From positions 1 to 16,934 of the forward strand of contig JACPFE010000605.1 in assembly GCA_016183145.1 (NCBI GenBank): DNA of 16,934 nucleotides. Reading direction: 5' to 3'. The position numbers and the translations under genes are program-made. Below are positions 12,067 through 16,934 of the stretch, piece after piece; the stretch's first letter is position 1, and each line of letters opens with the position of its first letter. Under the pieces are notes generated by a model. It was not told where the DNA came from, did no database searches, and saw only the letters and a list, made by a program, of their open reading frames with translations. The DNA comes from Deltaproteobacteria bacterium (GTDB lineage Bacteria; Desulfobacterota; Binatia; UBA9968).

Positions 12067-13764
12067 ATGGAATATGATCTCTTAGTGCGCTGCGGCCGGG
12101 TCGTGGATGGCTCCGGTCTCCCCTCCTTTGTGGCGGACGTCGGGGTCAAGGACGGAAAAATCGCGGAAGTAGGAAGGTTGAAGGGAAACGCGGCGAAGAC
12201 CATCGACGCGGACGGCTTGGCGGTCACGCCGGGCTTCATCGACCACCACACCCACCTCGACGCGCAGATGCTCTGGGACCCCTACGGCACCTGCGAGCCG
12301 CAGCACGGCATCACCACGGTGGTGATGGGCAACTGCGGTCTCTCGCTGGCGCCGGTAAAAACCGGCATCGAGGACGCGATCGTGAAAAGCTTCGTGCGCG
12401 TCGAGGCGATCCCGCGCCACGCTTTGGAGGAGGGAGTCAAGTGGAACTGGCATAGCTACGGCGAATATCTGGACAACTTCGAAGGGAAAATCGGCATCAA
12501 CGTCGGCGGGCTGGTGGGCCATATCGCCGTGCGCCACAATGCGATGGGAGAAGAGGCCGTTGAGCGCAAGGCGACGGCCAAAGAGATTCAGCAGATGCGC
12601 GCCCTGGTGCTGGAAGCGATGGAAGGCGGCGCCCTCGGCATCTCGACCAACCGCAATGAGCGCCATATGCGCGAAGACGGCAAGCCGGTGGCCAGCCGTC
12701 TGGCCGACGACGAGGAGCTCTTCGCTCTTTGCGACATGTTGGCGGAGCGCAACGGCGGCGTCATCGAAACGATTTTGGGCCGCAATAAGATCGAGCAGTT
12801 TAATTTATACCATGAGCTTGCCAAACGCACGCAGAGACCCGTGCTCTGGCAGAGCCTCCAGCACCGCTGGGCGGAGCCCAATCTGTGGCGCGAACAGCTC
12901 GACGCCGTGGAGCCGATCTTTCGCGCCGGATATCAGGCCTACGGCTTATCTCATACCGTGCCGCTGGTGCGCCATTTCACGCTGAAGGAATGCCAGGTAT
13001 TCGATGAATTTCCCACGTGGAAAAATCTAATGTTCCTACCCGTGGAAGTGCGCAAGCAGGCCTTCGCCGAACCGGCAACGAGGCAGAAATTGCGCGTCGA
13101 CCTGGCCGACCCGCGGCCGACCAATTTCCACCGTCGCTGGGATATCCCGCGGGTGGAAAAGGTGATCAAGCCGGAAAACCAAAAGTACGCCGGCAAGACC
13201 ATCGCGGAGCTGGGCGCGATGCGCGGCCAGGATCCGCTGGATGCCTTTTTAGATCTCTCACTGGAAGAAGATCTCGGCACGGTTTTCTGGAACGCTAACA
13301 ACGGCGGCGACTGGAACGCGATGGGGGAGATCCTGCGCAGCCCCTATGTGCTGGTGGGCACCTCGGACGCCGGCGCCCATGTGCAGTTCGGCGCCGACTT
13401 CGGCTACGGCACGATCCTGCTCGGACTCTGGGTACGCGAGCGCCAGGTCATGAGCCTGGAGCAGGCAATCCACAAACTTACTTTTCACGTAGCTTCGATC
13501 TTTGGCATGCAAGGACGCGGGCTTCTCCGCCCCGGCTACGTTGCGGACCTGGCGATCTTCGATCCGCAGACCGTCGGCTCCCATGAACCGGAGTGGGCCA
13601 ACGACTATCCGGCGGGAAGCAAGCGGCTGATCCAGCGCGCCGAAGGGATGCATTACACCATCGTCAATGGCAAGGTCATCCACCAGGACGGCCGCATGAC
13701 GGGAGAGTTGCCGGGCCGGGTTCTGCGCGGCCCGCTGTATCGCCGCCAGAAGGCGGCTGCGTAG
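12067..13764 (+). CDS. Amidohydrolase family protein, N-acyl-D-amino-acid deacylase (D-aminoacylase)-like
   Basis: Predicted zinc-dependent cytoplasmic hydrolase of 565 residues, in the D-aminoacylase branch of the amidohydrolase superfamily (beta-barrel plus split small domain). Residues 1-58 and about 487-555 form the small domain: YDLLVRCGRVVDGSG at the start, and RPGYVADLAIFDP (488-500) plus VNGKVI at the end. In the barrel are FIDHHTHLD (57-65, metal ligands His61 and His63), VMGNCG with the branch-specific metal-bridging Cys90, LVGHIAVRHNAMGEEA (149-164), and VGTSDAGAHV with the catalytic Asp434. The Cys90 and overall order favour D-aminoacylase-like over hydantoinase. Actual substrates vary widely in this group (D-acyl amino acids, N-acyl amines), so specificity is open. 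A strong AGGAGG seven bases before the ATG fixes the start. The promoter is overlapped by a 13-bp palindrome, which suggests control by a repressor or inducer. Confidence 0.93.
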   Translation: MEYDLLVRCGRVVDGSGLPSFVADVGVKDGKIAEVGRLKGNAAKTIDADGLAVTPGFIDHHTHLDAQMLWDPYGTCEPQHGITTVVMGNCGLSLAPVKTGIEDAIVKSFVRVEAIPRHALEEGVKWNWHSYGEYLDNFEGKIGINVGGLVGHIAVRHNAMGEEAVERKATAKEIQQMRALVLEAMEGGALGISTNRNERHMREDGKPVASRLADDEELFALCDMLAERNGGVIETILGRNKIEQFNLYHELAKRTQRPVLWQSLQHRWAEPNLWREQLDAVEPIFRAGYQAYGLSHTVPLVRHFTLKECQVFDEFPTWKNLMFLPVEVRKQAFAEPATRQKLRVDLADPRPTNFHRRWDIPRVEKVIKPENQKYAGKTIAELGAMRGQDPLDAFLDLSLEEDLGTVFWNANNGGDWNAMGEILRSPYVLVGTSDAGAHVQFGADFGYGTILLGLWVRERQVMSLEQAIHKLTFHVASIFGMQGRGLLRPGYVADLAIFDPQTVGSHEPEWANDYPAGSKRLIQRAEGMHYTIVNGKVIHQDGRMTGELPGRVLRGPLYRRQKAAA

Positions 13765-13880
13765 CCTGGCAGATTATTTAAACGTCGCAGAGACCGAGGG
13801 AAGACCATCGAGGGCTGTGGCTGAAAGGGCATAGACTCTTTCTTTAGGTCTTGGCGTCATGGCCCGCCCCTCCGAAGTCC

Positions 13881-13922
13881 TGGATTCCGCCCCCCCCTTC
13901 GCGAGGGTCGGCCGGAATGACG
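13881..13922. repeat. Dispersed intergenic palindrome of the GGATTCCG...CGGAATGACG type
   Basis: ATTCCG (13884-13889) pairs with CGGAAT (13913-13918), and inside it CCCT (13895-13898) pairs with AGGG (13904-13907) around TCGCG. The flanking words TGGATTCC...GGAATGACG match a small palindromic repeat seen scattered through many proteobacterial genomes, as I recall it. It lies in the 225-bp gap between the amidohydrolase and the TraB/GumN gene. A long C run interrupts the left arm, which suggests decay. Confidence 0.6.
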
Positions 13923-13989
13923 TTTGAATCATGTGACGAACTTCAGAAGCGCCCACGACCCTTACTGTCTTGATAGTTTTGGTCAGGCG

Positions 13990-14919
13990 ATGAGAAAAAT
14001 AACCGTAGGGCGAGAACATTTCGGCAGGGGCCGGCTGCGCCGAATAGCCGGAATCCTTAGCGCATTTCTGTTGCTGCTTGCGCCGCTCGCGGGTTCCGGA
14101 CAAACGAGCGCGCAAGAAAAGAGTTTCCTGTGGAAAGTGCGGTCGGAGAAAAACAGCATTTACGTTCTGGGCTCCATCCATTTTCTTAACAAGGAAAGCT
14201 ACCCGCTCAAAAAATCGATTGAACAGGCCTTTGACGCCGCCAGCAAGCTGGTGCTCGAGATCGACCTGCAGAGCGCTACTCCGGAGAAAACTCAACAGGT
14301 GACACTTGAGAAGGGGCTGTTTCGCGACGGCACGACCTTGCAGCAAAGCGTCGATAAAGAAACTTACGACCTGACCGAACGGCGCGCCCGGGAGCTGGGG
14401 ATCGACTTGCGCGCGATGAATCCCTTGAAACCGTGGCTGGTTGCGTTGACGCTGACGACGATGAAGCTGCAAAAACTCGGTTTCGATCCCGACTATGGCG
14501 TCGACCGTTATCTCACCGAGCGGGCCAAGCGCGGCGGCAAATCGACCGGCGGATTGGAATTGCTGGAATTCCAGATCGGTCTGCTGGACGGATTGTCCCG
14601 GCGCGATCAAGAGATGATGCTGCGCGAGACCCTGAAGGAATTGGACCAGCTCGACAAGGGCGTGGAACAGCTCGTGCAATTCTGGATGAAAGGGGATGTG
14701 GTGTCCGTCGAAGCATGGCTGCTCGCGGGGATGCGCGAATATCCGGAAGTGTACGAGAAAGTCATCGTCGATCGCAACCGGCGCTGGCTGCCGCAGATTG
14801 AAAATTTGATCGCCCAGGGGGAAAATGCCATGGTGATCGTCGGCGCGGCGCATCTGGTCGGCCGGGAGGGGGTCATTGAGTTGTTGAAGCAACGGGGATA
14901 TACGGTGGAGCAGTTGTGA
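13990..14919 (+). CDS. TraB/GumN family protein (exported)
   Basis: 309-residue protein of the TraB/GumN/PrgY family, proposed metal-dependent proteases or pheromone-processing enzymes; in bacteria the role is largely unknown. From the ATG at 13990 there is a signal peptide: Arg-rich n-region (to about residue 18), hydrophobic core 19-34 (IAGILSAFLLLLAPLA) and a likely cleavage near TSA-Q (about 41). The domain opens SIYVLGSIHFLNKESYPL, with the family GSxH motif at 61-64. It ends VIVGAAHLVGREGVIELLKQRG, with the second family motif G-A-A-H (285-288). Internal Glu/Asp residues expected for metal binding are present in LVLEIDL and TGGLELLEFQ. A TTG 22 codons upstream also starts the frame, but it lies in the repeat region and would add a non-signal leader. 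The ribosome site is weak. It overlaps the CBS gene by 4 bp. Confidence 0.88.
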   Translation: MRKITVGREHFGRGRLRRIAGILSAFLLLLAPLAGSGQTSAQEKSFLWKVRSEKNSIYVLGSIHFLNKESYPLKKSIEQAFDAASKLVLEIDLQSATPEKTQQVTLEKGLFRDGTTLQQSVDKETYDLTERRARELGIDLRAMNPLKPWLVALTLTTMKLQKLGFDPDYGVDRYLTERAKRGGKSTGGLELLEFQIGLLDGLSRRDQEMMLRETLKELDQLDKGVEQLVQFWMKGDVVSVEAWLLAGMREYPEVYEKVIVDRNRRWLPQIENLIAQGENAMVIVGAAHLVGREGVIELLKQRGYTVEQL

Positions 14920-15401
14920 AGGCGGAAAAAACCAAAAATTCAAATGGCGTTCGCGTTGCCGACTGGATGTCGGAGCGGGTGCTCGCCGTCGAGACCGTCG
15001 ACAGCATTGGTATCGCGCGGCATCTGATGGCCAAACACCGGGTGAATCAATTGCCGGTGTTGGAAAACGAGAAGCTGGTGGGCATCGTGACCGACCGGGA
15101 CATTCGCGACGCCTATCCCACCAGCATGATGATCAACCGCGGCAAGGAGATCGACCGCTTCGCCGATTCGGTGATGGTGGAAGAGGTCATGAGCCATGAT
15201 GTCATGGTCGTGCGGCCCGACATGCCTTTGGCCGCCGCCGTGGGCTTGCTGCGGCGTCACCGCATCGGCTCATTGCCCGTGATGAAGAGCGGCAAACTCG
15301 TCGGCATCATCACGCGCAGCGATATCTTGGACTTCGTGCTCAGCGGGGCAGGATTTAAATCGCCGAAAGCGATAAGAGCGAAGGCTTCGAAGAAGCGATA
15401 G
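14916..15401 (+). CDS. Stand-alone CBS-pair (Bateman) domain protein, second copy type
   Basis: 161-residue cytoplasmic protein with two CBS motifs, probably an adenosine-nucleotide sensor. CBS1 about 13-66: VADWMSERVLAVETVDSIGIARHLM, then VNQLPVLENEKLVGIVTDRDI. CBS2 about 87-141: VEEVMSHDVMVVRPDMPLAAAVGLL, then IGSLPVMKSGKLVGIITRSDILDF. The C-terminal tail (147-161) is Lys/Arg-rich. The GTG start overlaps the TraB/GumN stop (GTGA), and GGTGGAG ahead of it serves as ribosome site, so the two genes are translationally coupled. It resembles the CBS protein at 11031 in design but differs in linker and tail, so the two are not a recent duplicate. The coupling suggests it senses energy or ligand state for the exported neighbour or regulates something in trans. 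Confidence 0.91.
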   Translation: MKAEKTKNSNGVRVADWMSERVLAVETVDSIGIARHLMAKHRVNQLPVLENEKLVGIVTDRDIRDAYPTSMMINRGKEIDRFADSVMVEEVMSHDVMVVRPDMPLAAAVGLLRRHRIGSLPVMKSGKLVGIITRSDILDFVLSGAGFKSPKAIRAKASKKR

Positions 15402-15469
15402 TCTCGGCACGGGGCGCCTGGGCGTAATCCAAAATCGGCATCAATCATTGAAAGTAGGAGCCGGGGGTC

Positions 15470-15961
15470 ATGTCGTCCTTCGACATCGTTAATCGGATCG
15501 ATCTCCAGGAGGTCGATAACGCGGTCAATATCACCAAAAAGGCGATCTTGTCGCGCTACGATTTTCGCGGCTCGAAGACCGAGGTCGCCCTCGACAAGAA
15601 AGAAAAAAAGATTTGGGTGACGACCGAAGACGACATGAAGATGCGGGCGGTGCAGGAGACGCTGATCGAGAATCTGGTCAGACGCAAGGTCGATCGAAAG
15701 TGCCTGGAGCCCAAACCCGATCAGATGGCATCCCAGGGAATGATCCAGCGGGAGATCGCCATCAAGGAAGGCATCGATTCCGACACCGCCCGGAACATCG
15801 TGAAGATGATCAAGGATAAGAAGCTCAAGGTACAGGCGGCGATCCAGGAAAACCAGGTGCGGGTTACGGGCAAGAAGATCGATGACTTGCAGGAAGTCAT
15901 TCAGATGCTGCGCGGCGCCGGCTTGCCGGTTCCACTCCAGTTCGTGAACATGCAGCGCTGA
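15470..15961 (+). CDS. yajQ: YajQ family nucleotide-binding protein
   Basis: 163-residue cytoplasmic protein of the YajQ/UPF0234 family. A Xanthomonas member binds cyclic di-GMP and acts with a transcription factor; others have been linked to RNA or nucleotide binding. The family hallmark MSSFDIVNRIDLQEVDNAVNITKKAILSRYDFRGSK opens the protein, and REIAIKEGIDSDTARNIVKMIKDKKLKVQAAIQENQVRVTGKKIDDLQEVIQMLR...PLQFVN closes it. Length and both ferredoxin-like half repeats match. TAGGAG-like bases 12-17 upstream of the ATG give a modest ribosome site. It lies 68 bp after the CBS gene and 21 bp before msrB, so it is probably cotranscribed with one or both. Identity is sure; function follows from homologues only. 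Confidence 0.97.
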   Translation: MSSFDIVNRIDLQEVDNAVNITKKAILSRYDFRGSKTEVALDKKEKKIWVTTEDDMKMRAVQETLIENLVRRKVDRKCLEPKPDQMASQGMIQREIAIKEGIDSDTARNIVKMIKDKKLKVQAAIQENQVRVTGKKIDDLQEVIQMLRGAGLPVPLQFVNMQR

Positions 15962-15982
15962 GCCCCGTACGAGGAAAGAGCC

Positions 15983-16381
15983 ATGAAAGAAAAGATCATC
16001 AAGACCGATGCGGAATGGAAAAAGGAGCTGACACCGGCGCAGTATCACGTTTGCCGCGAGAAGGGCACCGAGACGGCGTTCACCGGGCAATATTGGGACT
16101 GCCACGATAAGGGAGTTTACCGCTGCGCCTGCTGCGGCAACGAGCTGTTCAGCTCCGAGACGAAATTCGACTCCGGTACCGGCTGGCCGAGCTTCTGGGC
16201 GCCGGTGTCAAAAGAGAACGTCGAAACGGAGACGGACAACAGCTTGTTCATGCGCCGCACCGAAGTGCTCTGCGGCAAATGCGACGCTCACCTGGGCCAT
16301 GTCTTCGACGACGGTCCGGCGCCGACGAATCTGCGTTACTGCATCAATTCCGCTTCGCTCAAGCTCGACAAGGCGAAATAA
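15983..16381 (+). CDS. msrB: Peptide-methionine (R)-S-oxide reductase, zinc-containing
   Basis: Reduces methionine-R-sulfoxide in proteins, in the cytoplasm, using thioredoxin as a reductant. The 132 residues cover the entire MsrB fold. Two CxxC pairs bind structural zinc: C48/C51 ([11 protein letters not shown]) and C97/C100 ([11 protein letters not shown]). The substrate-site motifs are [16 protein letters not shown] (60-75) and GHVFDDGP (105-112), and the catalytic Cys is C120 in RYCINSAS. Cys24 is near the N-terminus and could act as the resolving cysteine. No MsrA domain is fused or adjacent. GAGGAAAG before the ATG is a good ribosome site. It is 21 bp after yajQ, so the two are probably one transcript. 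A nested palindrome follows 10 bases after the stop. Confidence 0.97.
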   Translation: MKEKIIKTDAEWKKELTPAQYHVCREKGTETAFTGQYWDCHDKGVYRCACCGNELFSSETKFDSGTGWPSFWAPVSKENVETETDNSLFMRRTEVLCGKCDAHLGHVFDDGPAPTNLRYCINSASLKLDKAK

Positions 16382-16391
16382 GATAAAGGCA

Positions 16392-16504
16392 GTTCCAATC
16401 GTTGTAGCCGTTCGGCCCCCTCCTTCATCCTCCCCCGCGACGCGGGGGAGGAAAGCATGCCCTGAGCCTCGCTGAAGGGAGGTGGGGGTTGGAACGAATG
16501 GAAC
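16392..16504. repeat. Nested palindromic intergenic element between msrB and the aldo/keto reductase
   Basis: Three nested inverted pairs: outer GTTCCAATCGTT (16392-16403) with AACGAATGGAAC (16493-16504, 11 of 12 match); middle CCCCCTCCTTCA (16416-16427) with bases 16473-16488 (imperfect); and inner CCTCCCCCGCG (16429-16439) with CGCGGGGGAGG (16441-16451), an exact 11-bp arm pair about one central A. The inner hairpin could stop transcription after msrB, though no T-run follows. The layout resembles a REP/MITE-like mobile or defunct element. Its right end also includes the word repeat TTGGAACGA/TGGAACTAC/TGGAACGAC, whose last copy reaches the aldo/keto reductase start. Confidence 0.75.
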
Positions 16505-16522
16505 TACTGGAACGACTGAAAA

Positions 16523-16934
16523 ATGGAATATACGACGTTAGGTCGCACCGGATTGAAAGTCAGCGTGGCGGGGTTGGGCTGCGGCGGGCCGAGCCGGCTG
16601 GGTTTGCGAGATAACAAGCCCCAGCGGGACTGCATAGCGCTAGTTCGGCAGGCGCTTGATCTGGGCGTGAACTTTCTGGACACGGCGGAGGTCTACGGCA
16701 CCGAGGAGATCGTCGGCAAGGCCATCGCGGGAATTCCCAGAGATCGGATCGTGCTCTCCACGAAGAAGAAATTTCCGCTCGATGATCCGAGCGATCCCGC
16801 CGGCGAGGTCAGGAAGAGCTTGGAGCAGAGCCTCAGGCGGCTCGGAACCGATTACATCGATGTTTACCACGCCCACGGTGTCGAGCCGGAAGATTATGCT
16901 TACGCGTCAAGTAAGCTGCTCCCGGTTCTCTCGA
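16523..16934 (+). CDS. Aldo/keto reductase family oxidoreductase, N-terminal part (cut by window edge)
   Basis: Predicted NADPH-dependent reductase of carbonyl compounds; the visible 137 residues start MEYTTLGRTGLKVSVAGLGCGG, a normal AKR opening. The catalytic tetrad residues seen are Asp53 and Tyr58 (FLDTAEVYG, 51-59), Lys81 or 82 (LSTKKKF, 78-84) and His118 (YIDVYHAHGV, 111-120). The start directly follows a palindromic repeat, and no clear ribosome site exists; the GGAACGACTG of the repeat is the nearest purine-rich stretch. The C-terminal NADPH-binding part is beyond the right edge. Substrate unknown. The second possible Met starts are far downstream, so 16523 is the best choice. Confidence 0.92.
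   Translation, partial: MEYTTLGRTGLKVSVAGLGCGGPSRLGLRDNKPQRDCIALVRQALDLGVNFLDTAEVYGTEEIVGKAIAGIPRDRIVLSTKKKFPLDDPSDPAGEVRKSLEQSLRRLGTDYIDVYHAHGVEPEDYAYASSKLLPVLS

Noticed and set aside
13924..13989. TTG start giving a 22-residue longer TraB/GumN protein
   Set aside because: The extra residues come before a normal signal peptide, lie next to repeat DNA and have no ribosome site. The ATG at 13990 gives a standard n-region.
13774..14943. A 389-codon open frame on the minus strand covering the TraB/GumN gene
   Set aside because: It is the antisense of a gene with a clear signal peptide and family motifs. High GC makes long reverse frames common, its protein is His/Gln-rich without domains, and it has no ribosome site.
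15257..16105. A 282-codon minus-strand frame over yajQ and the start of msrB
   Set aside because: Both covered genes are certain. The reverse frame has the Leu/Asp/His-rich composition typical of a shadow and no recognisable domain.
16429..16451. Classical rho-independent terminator after msrB
   Set aside because: The stem is strong, but no run of T follows. It fits better as the core of a larger nested palindrome, though it may still slow polymerase.
1..16934. CRISPR array, toxin-antitoxin pair, prophage or defence system
   Set aside because: No regularly spaced direct repeats, integrase, transposase, restriction or nuclease-effector genes were seen. The HD-domain gene sits in a housekeeping operon and matches YhaM rather than a defence family.

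Overview
The window looks like a piece of a bacterial chromosome of moderately high GC (estimated by eye at 55-60%). It has Shine-Dalgarno-led genes, Sec-type signal peptides and housekeeping genes mixed with a catabolic gene set. Hydantoinase A/B proteins, an orphan NMT1-type substrate-binding protein, fumarylacetoacetate hydrolase (FAH) family enzymes and a D-aminoacylase-like amidohydrolase, together with intergenic palindromes and short word-like repeats, suggest an uncultured soil or sediment lineage of the broad Deltaproteobacteria/Binatota, Tectomicrobia or Rokubacteria kind. That placement is inference; no rRNA or phylogenetic marker was read. No tRNA, rRNA, CRISPR array, transposase, prophage or replication origin was seen.

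Layout. (1) Bases 1-2649, minus strand: yggS (PLP homeostasis), yggT (membrane protein), an OB-fold/HD-domain YhaM-type protein, and an aldehyde dehydrogenase cut by the left edge. The first three are tightly packed and probably form an operon. (2) 2650-3083: a 434-base gap with no convincing gene. (3) 3084-10096, plus strand: a five-gene catabolic set. It holds a FAH-family protein with a degenerate active site, a canonical FAH-family hydrolase (4-bp overlap), a secreted ABC-type substrate-binding protein with no permease, then hyuB and hyuA (4-bp overlap). (4) 10260-11879: a universal stress protein (minus), divergent from a stand-alone CBS-pair protein (plus), followed by a possible 54-aa ORF and an 88-aa protein of unknown function. 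(5) 12067-13764: a D-aminoacylase-type amidohydrolase behind a sigma70-like promoter that overlaps a perfect 13-bp inverted repeat. (6) 13990-16381: a TraB/GumN-family exported protein overlapping a second CBS-pair protein, then yajQ and msrB. (7) From 16523 to the right edge: the start of an aldo/keto reductase, just after a nested palindromic element.

How the genes may work together. Region 3 reads as uptake and breakdown of an organic acid, cyclic amide or keto compound: a periplasmic binder, an ATP-dependent HyuAB hydrolase or carboxylase, and FAH-type C-C hydrolase or decarboxylase chemistry. The substrate cannot be read from sequence. Regions 4 and 6 hold small nucleotide-sensing and stress proteins (UspA, two CBS-pair proteins, YajQ, MsrB). 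The most unusual items are the FAH-like protein whose metal ligands and TGTP motif have changed and which is coupled to an intact paralogue, the promoter/operator palindrome before the amidohydrolase, two places with mutually exclusive hairpins, and several families of intergenic repeats.
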